Assembly: GCF_900624995.1 (NCBI RefSeq)
Contig: NZ_UYXQ01000017.1
Span: forward strand, 1 to 64,000
Source: Pseudomonas antarctica
GTDB lineage: Bacteria; Pseudomonadota; Gammaproteobacteria; Pseudomonadales; Pseudomonadaceae
Length of the DNA: 64,000 bases
Direction of reading: 5' to 3'
How positions within the stretch are numbered: position 1 is the stretch's first letter; each line of letters starts with the position of its first letter. The translations under genes and the position numbers were made by a program. This document shows positions 19,730-27,960 of this stretch, one piece after another. The notes under the pieces are model-generated. The model made no database searches and had not been told where the DNA came from. It saw only the letters and a program-made list of their open reading frames with translations.

Positions 19730-20548
19730 ATGTCGGTCGTGGAAACCGTCGACAGCCAGGCCGGCGCCCAGCAGGAACTGCCCTTTGCCATGGTCTATGG
19801 CCAGGCAGTCCTGGAAATGCCGCTGGATTTGTACATCCCGCCGGACGCTCTGGAGGTGTTCCTTGAAGCCTTCGAAGGCCCGCTGGACTTGCTGCTGTAC
19901 CTGATCCGCAAGCAGAACATCAACATCCTCGATATCCCGGTGGCGGAAATTACCCGCCAATACATGGGTTATGTCGAGTTGATGCAGACGGTGCGCCTGG
20001 AGCTGGCGGCCGAGTACCTGGTGATGGCTGCCATGCTTGCCGAGATCAAGTCGCGCATGCTGTTGCCGCGCTCGGAGACCATTGAGGCCGAAGAAGACGA
20101 CCCCCGCGCCGAACTGATCCGCCGCCTGCAAGAGTACGAGCGCTTCAAGGCGGCTGCCGAAGGCATCGACGGCTTGAGCCGCGTTGGCCGTGATGTGGTG
20201 GTGCCCAAGCTCGACGCCCCGGAAGCCCGGGCGCGCAAGTTGTTGCCGGACGTGAGCCTGGAAGAACTGCTGATGTCCATGGCCGAAGTCCTGCGCCGTG
20301 GCGATATGTTTGAAAGCCATCAGGTCAGCCGCGAGGCCCTGTCGACCCGCGAGCGCATGAGTGATGTGCTTGAGCGCCTCAAGGGCGGCGGTTTTGTACC
20401 CTTTGTCGAGCTGTTCACCAAAGAAGAAGGGCGTCTGGGGGTGGTGGTGACCTTTATGGCGGTGCTTGAACTGGTCAAGGAATCCTTGGTCGAGCTGGTC
20501 CAGAATGAGCCTTTTGCGGCTATCCACGTGCGGGCGCGAGCCGAATAA
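19730..20548 (+). CDS. scpA: Segregation and condensation protein A
   Basis: 272 residues. The kleisin of the Smc-ScpAB condensin: the N-terminal part (FEGPLDLLLYLIRKQNINIL) binds Smc, the middle binds ScpB, and the C-terminal winged helix (VVTFMAVLELVKESLVEL) binds the Smc cap. Its ATG follows the yciO stop with no gap, and scpB follows after 12 bp, so the three are translated from one message. Confidence 0.96.
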   Translation: MSVVETVDSQAGAQQELPFAMVYGQAVLEMPLDLYIPPDALEVFLEAFEGPLDLLLYLIRKQNINILDIPVAEITRQYMGYVELMQTVRLELAAEYLVMAAMLAEIKSRMLLPRSETIEAEEDDPRAELIRRLQEYERFKAAAEGIDGLSRVGRDVVVPKLDAPEARARKLLPDVSLEELLMSMAEVLRRGDMFESHQVSREALSTRERMSDVLERLKGGGFVPFVELFTKEEGRLGVVVTFMAVLELVKESLVELVQNEPFAAIHVRARAE

Positions 20549-20560
20549 AGAGCTGAATCG

Positions 20561-21511
20561 ATGAATTTGACTGAACCCCGCGAACTGGCGCCGCTGCTGG
20601 AAGCCTTTCTCCTGGCCTCGGGTAAGCCGCAATCCCTGGAGCGCCTGTTCGAACTCTTTGAAGAGGCCGAGCGCCCTGAGCCACCTGTGTTCAAGAAGGC
20701 CCTGGAGATCCTGCGCAAGTCCTGCGACGGCCGTGCGTTTGAGCTGCGCGAAGTGGCGTCGGGTTATCGCTTGCAGATTCGTGAGAAGTTTTCCCCATGG
20801 GTCGGCCGCTTGTGGGAAGAGCGCCCGCAGCGTTACTCCCGTGCGATGCTTGAGACCATGGCGTTGATCGCCTATCGCCAGCCGATCACGCGGGGCGAAA
20901 TCGAGGATGTGCGCGGCGTAGCGGTCAACAGTCATATCGTCAAGACGCTGCTGGAACGCGAGTGGATCCGCATCGTCGGCTACCGTGACGTGCCCGGCAA
21001 ACCGGCGATGTTTGCCACCACCAAAGTGTTCCTCGACCATTTCAACCTGAAAAACCTCGATGACCTGCCGCCGTTGGCCGAACTGCGCGAGATGGAAGCC
21101 GAGCCAGTTCTGGACTTTGACGACGCGCCGGTCCCGGCCAGCCTTCAGGAATTGGCCGACGCCACGGCCGAGCCGGAAGAGCCGAAGGACGAAACCAGCT
21201 TCCACACCTTGTTGCTGGAATTGGACGACATGGAACAGGGGATCAAGACCGACTTCGACGACTTGCTGCGTGATGGTGCGGCTGAGCCGGAAACTCAGGT
21301 GGATGTTGAAAGCAGGCCTGAGGTCGGTATTGAAGCCGAAGCCGAAGCCGAAATTGAGCCCGATGAAGACATCCTCGGTGTGGCCGAAGCTCGCGAAAAA
21401 CTCCTGGCCGCCGTCGCCGCCTTGAGCCAACCCCAATTGAGTGACGAAGAGGCCGAAGCACAAGCCTTGGCCGAAGCCATCGAAAACGAGCGCCGTTCGT
21501 TTGAGCCCTGA
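20561..21511 (+). CDS. scpB: Segregation and condensation protein B
   Basis: 316 residues. Two winged-helix domains occupy about residues 1-180 (YRQPITRGEIEDVRGV, LLEREWIRIVGYRDVPGKP). The last 120 residues are a long acidic tail rich in Glu and Ala, longer than the Bacillus protein (about 200 residues) but usual for pseudomonads. It partners ScpA in the condensin complex on the nucleoid. Confidence 0.95.
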   Translation: MNLTEPRELAPLLEAFLLASGKPQSLERLFELFEEAERPEPPVFKKALEILRKSCDGRAFELREVASGYRLQIREKFSPWVGRLWEERPQRYSRAMLETMALIAYRQPITRGEIEDVRGVAVNSHIVKTLLEREWIRIVGYRDVPGKPAMFATTKVFLDHFNLKNLDDLPPLAELREMEAEPVLDFDDAPVPASLQELADATAEPEEPKDETSFHTLLLELDDMEQGIKTDFDDLLRDGAAEPETQVDVESRPEVGIEAEAEAEIEPDEDILGVAEAREKLLAAVAALSQPQLSDEEAEAQALAEAIENERRSFEP

Positions 21512-21669
21512 TCTATCGGTGAGGCAGGGCCGCAAGCGGCGCTGTACCTGTTAGTTCTGACAGTTGTTGTGCGGCGTCGCGCGGCGTTTACTCGCCGAAC
21601 GCCATTACGCCTGTGCCGTTTCATTCGTGGTGGTTGTAATCCCCTCTCTTTTGATATGGATGACCCATC

Positions 21670-22068
21670 ATGAAAAACACTCGCAAGCACTTCACGGCCT
21701 CGCTGGGCGCAATGGTTTTAATCGGTTCGGCTGTTTTCTCCTCGGCTTATGCGGCGACAGTGACTCGTAACCCGCTCAGTGGTGATGTCCGCGTCACTAT
21801 CATCGCGGGCACTGACGCCACTGGTGCTATTGGCCTGAGTACCGGGCCTACGGGCGTAGAACGTCCCGTCTACTATCGCCTTGATTCTTCTGACGCACTG
21901 TGGATCGGCGCATCCAATACACTACCTCAGGGCTGCAAGCCCATTGAATTCAAGGATGACGACGGCACTGCGATTCCGATCTTGGTTAAGTTGAAGTGCA
22001 ATGCAGAAGACTGGCAAGGCAAGCTGTCCAAGACGGGTAAGGTATTCACCGTCAAGCGCCTTCCTTGA
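21670..22068 (+). CDS. Small exported protein of unknown function
   Basis: 132 residues with a clear signal peptide (cleavage after SSAYA, about residue 28). The mature part of about 100 residues has two cysteines (QGCKPIEF and KLKCNAEDW) that could form one disulfide, a Gly/Thr-rich middle and no membrane segment. I do not recognise a family. It sits between scpB and the DUF1289 gene, a position where the condensin block normally runs straight to rluB, so it may be a lineage-specific insertion. Confidence 0.75.
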   Translation: MKNTRKHFTASLGAMVLIGSAVFSSAYAATVTRNPLSGDVRVTIIAGTDATGAIGLSTGPTGVERPVYYRLDSSDALWIGASNTLPQGCKPIEFKDDDGTAIPILVKLKCNAEDWQGKLSKTGKVFTVKRLP

Positions 22069-22150
22069 TACAAGCCTCACGGCCGACCTTGGGCGCCTGC
22101 ATTTTTGATCGGCCCCAGGTTGCGCGCGGGGCCGAACTCAGAGGATTGCC

Positions 22151-22342
22151 ATGAGCTCCACCAAAGACCCCTGCATCAGCATCTGTAAATTCACCGACGA
22201 CATCTGCGTCGGCTGTGGCCGCAGCAAGCGCGAAATCCGCGCCTGGAAAAAACTCGACAAAGTCGACAAACGCACGGTACTGGCCGAAGCCGAGCTACGC
22301 CTGCTGGCCCTGGGCGCCACCGGTCGGCGGAAAAGCAAATGA
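22151..22342 (+). CDS. DUF1289 family cysteine-rich protein
   Basis: 63 residues. The signature is CISICKFTDDICVGCGRSKREI: four cysteines spaced C-x3-C-x6-C-x2-C, a likely Zn or Fe-S site, followed by a basic helix. Function unknown. Its ribosome site (AGAGGA) is good. It precedes rluB by 144 bp. Confidence 0.9.
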   Translation: MSSTKDPCISICKFTDDICVGCGRSKREIRAWKKLDKVDKRTVLAEAELRLLALGATGRRKSK

Positions 22343-22486
22343 CTTGAGCCTTATCGACTAGTCTCTGATGCGTAACGCGCGCCATGCGCGTATGATTCGC
22401 GACCCTTTGGCGACGTATTCGCCCAAAGCCCCGCTTTCAACACTCTTCAGGCCACGCCTGAATCGACCCACCGGGAGGTGCTTAAG

Positions 22487-23731
22487 ATGAACGACCAAGA
22501 CCAGAACGACAGCCAGGAAATCGGCCCAGCAGGCGAAAAACTGCAAAAGGTGCTGGCGCGTATCGGCGTGGGCTCGCGCCGCGACGTCGAAGCCTGGATC
22601 ACCCAGAAGCGCATCAAGGTCAACGGCGTTGAAGCCACCCTTGGCCAGCGCGTTGACCTGCACGATGCAATCACCATTGATGGCAAGGTCATCAAGCGTG
22701 AAGAGGCCGCCGAATCGGTGCGCCGCGTGATCATGTACAACAAGCCTGACGGTGAGATCTGCACCCGTGACGACCCGGAAGGCCGTCCGACTGTGTTCGA
22801 CAAGATGCCCAAGCCCAAAGAAGGCCGCTGGATCAACATCGGCCGTCTGGACATCAACACCACTGGCTTGCTGATGTTCACCACCGACGGTGAGCTGGCC
22901 AACCGCCTGATGCACCCGTCCTACGAAATGGACCGCGAATACGCTGTGCGTGTACGTGGCGAAGTCGATGACGAGATGATCGAGCGCTTGAAAGCCGGCG
23001 TAGTCCTTGAAGACGGCCCGGCCAAGTTCACCGACATCAAGCAGGCGCCAGGCGGCGAAGGTTTCAACCACTGGTACCACTGCGTGGTGATGGAAGGCCG
23101 TAACCGGGAAGTACGTCGCCTGTGGGAATCCCAGGGCCTGGTGGTCAGCCGCCTGAAACGCGTGCGTTTCGGTCCGGTGTTCTTGAACTCCGACTTGCCG
23201 ATGGGCCGCTGGCGCGAAATGAGCCAGTACGAAGTCGACATCCTCAGCGCTGAAGTCGGCCTGACGCCGGTCGCTATGCCGCAGATGAACGCCAAGAGCA
23301 AAGACAAGCTTGAGCGTATGCAGCGTAAATCGTCGCGGCCTGTGGCGCGTACCGAACGTGTTGCCCGCACCCTGCGCCCAGCGCTGAATGCACCGGCCAG
23401 CGGTGGTCGTATCTCCCGTGAGCCGCACATCGAAGGTGAGCGTCGCCCAACCGCCCCGTCCCGCCAGGAAGGCGAGCGTGCACCGCGCACGCCGCGCCCT
23501 GCGCGTGGCGGTGAAGCGCCAAGCGGCGGTCGTGGCAACCGTGGCGAAAGCCGTGGTGCTCCGGCCTCCGATCGCCCAGCCGACAGCGCCAACACCAAGC
23601 TTCCAGCCAAGCCCGCACCGAAAAAGCGCCCAGGCCTGAAACTGGTCGCCGACGAACCATCGGGCAAGCGCCGTGGCGCCCCTGCGGGTTCCGGTCAGCG
23701 GCCTGGTTTTGGTCGCAAGAAGCCGCAGTGA
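22487..23731 (+). CDS. rluB: 23S rRNA pseudouridine(2605) synthase
   Basis: 414 residues from ATG at 22487, chosen because GGGAGG lies 8 nt upstream (the GTG at 22478 overlaps that site). N-terminal S4 RNA-binding domain (LQKVLARIGVGSRRDVEAWI), catalytic domain with the Asp in IGRLDINTTGLLMFT, then a basic R/G/P-rich tail of about 130 residues that is longer than in E. coli. It modifies U2605 near the peptidyl-transferase centre. Confidence 0.95.
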   Translation: MNDQDQNDSQEIGPAGEKLQKVLARIGVGSRRDVEAWITQKRIKVNGVEATLGQRVDLHDAITIDGKVIKREEAAESVRRVIMYNKPDGEICTRDDPEGRPTVFDKMPKPKEGRWINIGRLDINTTGLLMFTTDGELANRLMHPSYEMDREYAVRVRGEVDDEMIERLKAGVVLEDGPAKFTDIKQAPGGEGFNHWYHCVVMEGRNREVRRLWESQGLVVSRLKRVRFGPVFLNSDLPMGRWREMSQYEVDILSAEVGLTPVAMPQMNAKSKDKLERMQRKSSRPVARTERVARTLRPALNAPASGGRISREPHIEGERRPTAPSRQEGERAPRTPRPARGGEAPSGGRGNRGESRGAPASDRPADSANTKLPAKPAPKKRPGLKLVADEPSGKRRGAPAGSGQRPGFGRKKPQ

Positions 23732-23750
23732 TGTAACGGCGGCACAAAAA

Positions 23751-23778
23751 CGCCAACCTTAGGGTTGGCGTTTTTTTT
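23751..23778 (+). terminator. Rho-independent terminator of rluB
   Basis: CGCCAACC-TTAG-GGTTGGCG followed by eight T, 20 bp after the rluB stop. Confidence 0.95.
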
Positions 23779-23805
23779 GGTCTCAAATGTGCTGACCCAA
23801 TCAAC

Positions 23806-23890
23806 TGTGGGGCTTGCCTGCGAGGCAGACACCTCGGTCTGTCAGCCAGGCTGCGGTGATGCCATCGCAGGCAAGCCAGCTCCCGCAGTG
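23806..23890. repeat. REPIN-like inverted repeat, copy 2
   Basis: GGCTTGCCTGCGAGGCAGAC ... ATCGCAGGCAAGCCAGCTCC, with the same arms as 15921-16007 and a shared inner ACACCTCGGT. It lies between the rluB terminator and the 3' end of the M29-like gene. Confidence 0.75.
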
Positions 23891-23917
23891 GTCTTCGGTG
23901 TTTTTAGTCGTTGGGCT

Positions 23918-24877
23918 CTAAAATGCAAACGTCCCATCAAACACGGGCTTGTCATCCAGTGCCAACACCCCGCTGGCAAAGATCAAATCCAAGTGATGGC
24001 TGCCTTTCTGTCCGCCGCCCAAGCCCAGGTGCAAACCGCAATGGCGCTCCTCAAACCCGGCATTGCGTGCGTACAAATCCTTGACCCCTTCATTGGTGCC
24101 AATCCCCAGTTCCTCCACGCGGCGGTTGGACGGGTTGGCGTTCAGGTATTTGTTGAAGTCATCCGCCAGCCCTGGCACGTCGCTGGCCACGCTGCAAATC
24201 GTCGAGTTCTCGATCCACAGTTCCAACGGTGATTGCAGCACGCCGTATTTGCGCGCAAACGGGATGGTGCTCAGAAAGGTGCCAACGAACCGCACTTGGC
24301 CGTTGATGGCCTCGCTGTGGGTGGCGATCTCGCCCGGCGCCAGGTCGTGGTTGCCGATGCCGTTGATATTGGTCCACTTCTTGATGCTGCTCATCGGCGC
24401 TTGCAGGCGCGAGCCGTGCTTGTCGGTAAAGCTCAGCACGTTGGCCTGGGACATGCGCCGGATCAGCGTGGCGTTGAGGTCGGCGATGCGCTGCGGCTCG
24501 ACGCTGAACGTGTCGTAAAAGTAGTCGCCGTAATCCTTGAACAGCAGTGACTTCTTCCAGTGCTCAGCCATCACGCCTTGCAGGGCGCGGATAAAGTCCG
24601 GGCCTTCGGCGCGTGGGTTGGGCAGGGTCGAGGAGTCGTAGAGAAACAGGTACAGGTCGCAGGCTTCGATGGCCTGGGCCAGGGTGTCGCTGGCGGCCAG
24701 GTCGAGGCGCTGCACCTGGAAATTAAAGCGGGCAGCGCTGCCGTGGGTGATCGCTTGGGCGATAGCGTCGTAGCGCTCGGTATGGCCCAGCAACACGGTA
24801 GGACGGCTCAGGCCGCTGAGGGCCGGGTGGTGCGCGAGGTAGTAGAGAAAGTGTTCGACGGCGCGGGCCTTGTCCAT
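23918..24877 (-). CDS. M29/NicX-like metalloenzyme encoded next to a small peptide
   Basis: 319 residues from ATG at 24877. The C-terminal half has the metal-ligand pattern of the M29 aminopeptidase / NicX dioxygenase fold: PGEIATHSEA (about 181-190), EELGIGTNEG (E256), FEERHCGLHLGLGGG (E276/277, H283) and SHHLDL (H295, D297). M29 enzymes are aminopeptidases, while NicX opens a pyridine ring, so peptidase or other metal chemistry is possible. There is no signal peptide. The gene lies 74 bp after a 45-codon peptide gene on the same strand with a hairpin in between. The substrate may therefore be that peptide; this is inference. Confidence 0.75.
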   Translation of the reverse strand: MDKARAVEHFLYYLAHHPALSGLSRPTVLLGHTERYDAIAQAITHGSAARFNFQVQRLDLAASDTLAQAIEACDLYLFLYDSSTLPNPRAEGPDFIRALQGVMAEHWKKSLLFKDYGDYFYDTFSVEPQRIADLNATLIRRMSQANVLSFTDKHGSRLQAPMSSIKKWTNINGIGNHDLAPGEIATHSEAINGQVRFVGTFLSTIPFARKYGVLQSPLELWIENSTICSVASDVPGLADDFNKYLNANPSNRRVEELGIGTNEGVKDLYARNAGFEERHCGLHLGLGGGQKGSHHLDLIFASGVLALDDKPVFDGTFAF

Positions 24878-24909
24878 GACGGGTGTCCTTCTGTGCCTTG
24901 GGTAAGGGG

Positions 24910-24935
24910 GGCAAGTGCCGTGCACAGCACCTGCC
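24910..24935 (-). promoter_or_regulatory. Intercistronic hairpin between peptide gene and M29-like gene
   Basis: A 9-bp stem with one G-T pair (GGCAAGTGC / GCACCTGCC) and an 8-nt loop lies between the stop of the 45-codon gene and the start of the enzyme gene. There is no T-run, so partial attenuation or mRNA protection is more likely than full termination. Such spacing usually makes the first product more abundant. Confidence 0.5.
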
Positions 24936-24951
24936 GAGTGCCTGCCGGGTG

Positions 24952-25089
24952 TTAGAAAGGCCACATCGCGGTGCCAAATGGCACAACGGCATCGGCTTGC
25001 ATCATTTCAACGGCGGCCTCATGGGTCGGCGCTTCAAACCAATCGTCAAGTTGCAGTTCGGTTTCCAGGTCGTTTTCCAGTGCTTGCAT
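24952..25089 (-). CDS. 45-residue acidic peptide, possible RiPP-type precursor
   Basis: ATG at 25089, stop TAA at 24952, with a near-ideal ribosome site AGGAG 7 nt before the ATG. The first 35 residues are acidic and helical (MQALENDLETELQLDDWFEA, then THEAAVEMMQADAV). The last ten are hydrophobic and aromatic, ending VPFGTAMWPF. Acidic leader plus short distinct tail is the layout of peptide-natural-product precursors. The only co-directional neighbour is the M29/NicX-like enzyme. I recognise no named family. Alternatively it could be a small regulatory protein that binds the enzyme. Confidence 0.7.
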   Translation of the reverse strand: MQALENDLETELQLDDWFEAPTHEAAVEMMQADAVVPFGTAMWPF

Positions 25090-25330
25090 GGTGTATCTCC
25101 TAGAGGACGTTGTTTGATAACGGCTTGCCAGCGGGCTTCGCTGGGCAAGTGGAAGAACCTAGGCGAGAGTGTTTAGGAATGCAAAAAATTTATTGACACG
25201 GTTTCATTTGGATTTTTTCTTCTGTTTTTTCGTGGCTTATATTTTTCCAGAAAAAACAGCGAGCTGGCTGAACCGATTGATCAAAGTTTTTCTGCCGACA
25301 ATTTTCTGGTGGGTGACTGATTGAGCTGTC

Positions 25331-25369
25331 TGTAACGCTGGTTTTACGCTGTGTAACGCATCATTTACG
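25331..25369. promoter_or_regulatory. Two tandem TyrR/PhhR-type boxes upstream of aroP
   Basis: TGTAAC-GCTGGT-TTTACG (25331-25348) and TGTAAC-GCATCA-TTTACG (25352-25369) each match TGTAAA-N6-TTTACA at 10 of 12 positions. Their 21-bp spacing puts them on the same DNA face. TyrR in enterics and PhhR in pseudomonads control aromatic amino acid genes through such boxes, and the next gene is an AroP-type permease. Confidence 0.75.
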
Positions 25370-25612
25370 CTATGGCCCAGGCATTTCAGGTGCGTGTATC
25401 GCTGTAAGGAATCTCTGACAGATTGTCGCGGGCGGTCTGCAGAGGCGGCCCGAAGCTGTCGAGCGGTGTACAATGCGCCGCGTTTTACTGTGACCCCCCT
25501 TGCGTAACCACGCAAATGGCCAAGACCCAGGGTTTACCCACCCTGATTACTCCGCCCGACTACGAGCCGGACGGGTTCGATTTCGTCACAGATAAAAACA
25601 AACAGGTGACGC

Positions 25613-25675
25613 ATGACCGTTAGAAAGACGCTGTACTCCTGGTGCCTGCGCTGGGGTTTGAGCGGCGCTGCTTGA
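25613..25675 (+). CDS. Tyr/Trp-containing leader peptide of aroP
   Basis: ATG at 25613 with AGGTGA 5 nt upstream encodes 20 residues, MTVRKTLYSWCLRWGLSGAA, stop TGA 25673-25675. It contains one Tyr and two Trp and ends 61 bp before the aroP ATG. A peptide rich in the residues carried by the downstream permease suggests ribosome-mediated control. I see no classic terminator hairpin, so a Rho-dependent or translational mechanism would be needed. Confidence 0.5.
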   Translation: MTVRKTLYSWCLRWGLSGAA

Positions 25676-25736
25676 GTCGACATTCAAGACAGCTACGTGC
25701 ATTCAACATCATCAAACCTTGCGTGAGACCTTTTTC

Positions 25737-27158
25737 ATGAGTGGACCCCATTCCTCTTCCGGCGAGCTGAAACGCGGCCTGAAAAATCGGCATATCCAGT
25801 TGATCGCCCTCGGTGGCGCCATCGGCACCGGCCTGTTTCTGGGCTCGGCCGGGGTGCTCAAATCTGCCGGCCCGTCGATGATTCTGGGCTATGCCATCTG
25901 CGGCTTTATCGCCTTCATGATCATGCGCCAACTCGGCGAAATGATCGTCGAAGAGCCGGTTGCCGGTTCCTTCAGTCATTTTGCCCACAAGTACTGGGGC
26001 GGTTTCGCCGGTTTTCTGTCGGGCTGGAACTGCTGGATCCTGTACATCCTGGTGGGCATGTCTGAGCTCACGGCTGTCGGCAAGTACGTACATTACTGGT
26101 GGCCGGAGATCCCGACCTGGGTCTCTGCGGCGGTATTCTTCGTACTGATCAACCTGATTAACCTGGCCAACGTCAAAGTTTTCGGCGAGGCCGAATTCTG
26201 GTTTGCCATTATCAAGGTGGTGGCCATCGTCGGCATGATCGCCCTGGGCAGCTATTTGCTGGCCAGCGGCAGCGGCGGTCCGCAAGCGTCGGTGAGCAAC
26301 CTGTGGGACCACGGCGGCTTTTTCCCCCACGGCGTCGGCGGCTTGGTGATGGCCATGGCGATCATCATGTTCTCGTTCGGTGGCCTGGAAATGCTCGGCT
26401 TTACGGCGGCCGAAGCCGATCAGCCACGCACCGTGATCCCCAAGGCGATCAACCAGGTGATCTACCGCATCTTGATTTTCTACATCGGCGCACTGGTGGT
26501 GCTGTTGTCGCTGACGCCGTGGGACAGCCTGCTGGCAACCCTCAACGCGTCGGGCGATGCCTACAGCGGTAGCCCGTTCGTGCAGGTGTTCTCGATGCTA
26601 GGCAGCAACACCGCCGCGCACATCCTCAACTTCGTGGTACTGACTGCGGCGCTGTCGGTGTACAACAGCGGCACCTACTGCAACAGCCGCATGCTACTGG
26701 GCATGGCAGAGCAGGGTGACGCGCCCAAGGCCTTGGCGAAAATTGACAAGCGCGGCGTGCCAGTGCGCTCGATCCTTGCTTCAGCGGCGATCACCCTGGT
26801 GGCCGTGCTGATGAACTACCTGATCCCGCAACACGCGCTGGAACTGTTGATGTCGCTGGTCGTTGCCACGCTGGTGATCAACTGGGCGATGATCAGCTTC
26901 TCGCACTTCAAGTTCCGCCAGCACATGAACCGCACCGGCCAAGTGCCGTTGTTCAAGGCGCTGTGGTACCCGTACGGCAACATCCTCTGCGTGGCCTTCG
27001 TGGTGTTTATCCTGGGGACCATGTTGATGATCCCGGGCATTGACCGTTCGGTGTACGCAATCCCTGTGTGGGTGGCGTTCATGGGGCTGTGCTACTGGAT
27101 CAAGAACAAGCGCAGCGCCGAAGCGGCGCTGACCGCGACGAGTGCGGCGTTGAAGTAA
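25737..27158 (+). CDS. aroP: Aromatic amino acid permease AroP
   Basis: 473 residues from ATG at 25737. The AAT-family signature is very close to E. coli AroP over the whole length: LKRGLKNRHIQLIALGGAIG, then GEMIVEEPVAGSFSHFA and SVSNLWDHGGFFPHG. About 12 membrane helices. It imports Phe, Tyr and Trp by proton symport. It stands alone with upstream TyrR-type boxes and a Tyr/Trp leader peptide. Related PheP-type specificity cannot be excluded. Confidence 0.92.
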   Translation: MSGPHSSSGELKRGLKNRHIQLIALGGAIGTGLFLGSAGVLKSAGPSMILGYAICGFIAFMIMRQLGEMIVEEPVAGSFSHFAHKYWGGFAGFLSGWNCWILYILVGMSELTAVGKYVHYWWPEIPTWVSAAVFFVLINLINLANVKVFGEAEFWFAIIKVVAIVGMIALGSYLLASGSGGPQASVSNLWDHGGFFPHGVGGLVMAMAIIMFSFGGLEMLGFTAAEADQPRTVIPKAINQVIYRILIFYIGALVVLLSLTPWDSLLATLNASGDAYSGSPFVQVFSMLGSNTAAHILNFVVLTAALSVYNSGTYCNSRMLLGMAEQGDAPKALAKIDKRGVPVRSILASAAITLVAVLMNYLIPQHALELLMSLVVATLVINWAMISFSHFKFRQHMNRTGQVPLFKALWYPYGNILCVAFVVFILGTMLMIPGIDRSVYAIPVWVAFMGLCYWIKNKRSAEAALTATSAALK

Positions 27159-27180
27159 GCCGCATCGCATCCACAGAAAA

Positions 27181-27203
27181 CCCGGCGCCTTGCCGGGTTT
27201 TTT
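27181..27203 (+). terminator. Terminator of aroP
   Basis: CCCGGC-GCCTT-GCCGGG followed by seven T, 22 bp after the aroP stop. Confidence 0.95.
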
Positions 27204-27264
27204 GTGGGCGTCGACAGGGTAAACTCGCGACCTTGTTTTTATCGACCCTTGCCCCGGAGGCCTC

Positions 27265-27948
27265 ATGCAGCACACCGACATCGACGGCGGCAGCTTGCAG
27301 CGCGATGCGCTGGAAGACTTGCTCGACCAGCACAGCGGGCCGTTGCGCCTGGTTGGCGTCGACTTGAGTGGCGCCGACCTGTCGCGCATGGTGCTGGACC
27401 ACTGGGTGTTCGAGCGCTGCATCCTGGTCCAAACCTCGTTTCTGGGTTCGCGCCTTGAAGGCACTCAATGGACCAGTTGCCGCGCAGCCCACGCCATATT
27501 CGAGGCGGCGAACCTGTTGGAGGCGCAGTTCAACCGTTGCGACCTGAACAACACCCGTTGGCAGCGCAGCAAACTGTCCCAGGCCAGTTTTGCCCACTGC
27601 AAGTTGACCGGTGCCAACTTTACCCACTGTGCGTCGCTGGGGTTGAGCTTCAGCGAAACCCGGCTCAACAGTGCATTTTTGTCCGGGCTGTCGTTTGCCC
27701 GAACCGTGCTGAATAACTTGGATTTCTCCGACAGCGACTTGTCGGATGCTGACTTTCGCAAGGCCGAATTGATCGACTGCAGCCTTGCCCACGCCCGCAT
27801 CAACGGCGCCAACTTTGCCGGTGCCGACTTGCGCGGTGCGGATTTGAGCGGTTTTCGCCTCAATGATGCCAAACTGTTCAAAGGCGCCGTGATTTCCAAA
27901 GCCCAGGCGTCGATGTTGTTATCCGAGTTGGGCTTGTCCGTTGCCTAA
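27265..27948 (+). CDS. Pentapeptide repeat protein
   Basis: 227 residues. From about residue 30 to 215 it shows A(D/N)LxX five-residue repeats (GVDLSGADLSRMVLDHWVFE, SDSDLSDADFRKAELIDCSL, NFAGADLRGADLSGF), predicting a right-handed beta-helix. Function varies in the family, from gyrase protection (Qnr) to unknown. No signal peptide; cytosolic. GGAGG ribosome site. It is 12 bp upstream of arfB, a likely operon. Confidence 0.9.
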   Translation: MQHTDIDGGSLQRDALEDLLDQHSGPLRLVGVDLSGADLSRMVLDHWVFERCILVQTSFLGSRLEGTQWTSCRAAHAIFEAANLLEAQFNRCDLNNTRWQRSKLSQASFAHCKLTGANFTHCASLGLSFSETRLNSAFLSGLSFARTVLNNLDFSDSDLSDADFRKAELIDCSLAHARINGANFAGADLRGADLSGFRLNDAKLFKGAVISKAQASMLLSELGLSVA

Positions 27949-27960
27949 GGTTTTTCAGTG

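Larger units (their letters stand above)
25090..25736. promoter_or_regulatory. 647-bp region between peptide gene and aroP
   Basis: The left part (25120-25260) is AT-rich, with a small hairpin near 25121-25147 and a - strand promoter zone for the peptide gene. The middle holds two TyrR-type boxes (25331-25369) and a + strand -10 TACAAT at 25469-25474 with a poor -35, as expected for an activated promoter. The right part is a leader of about 255 nt with a 20-codon ORF (25613-25675) and a less convincing 35-codon ORF (25516-25623, no ribosome site). Confidence 0.55.

Noticed and set aside
19328..21535. 735-codon - strand frame across yciO, scpA and scpB
   Set aside because: Antisense shadow of three well-recognised genes.
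25516..25623. 35-codon ORF (MAKTQGLPTLITPPDYEPDG...) in the aroP leader
   Set aside because: No ribosome site before its ATG. It overlaps the better-supported 20-codon leader ORF. Kept only as a possible coupled upstream ORF.
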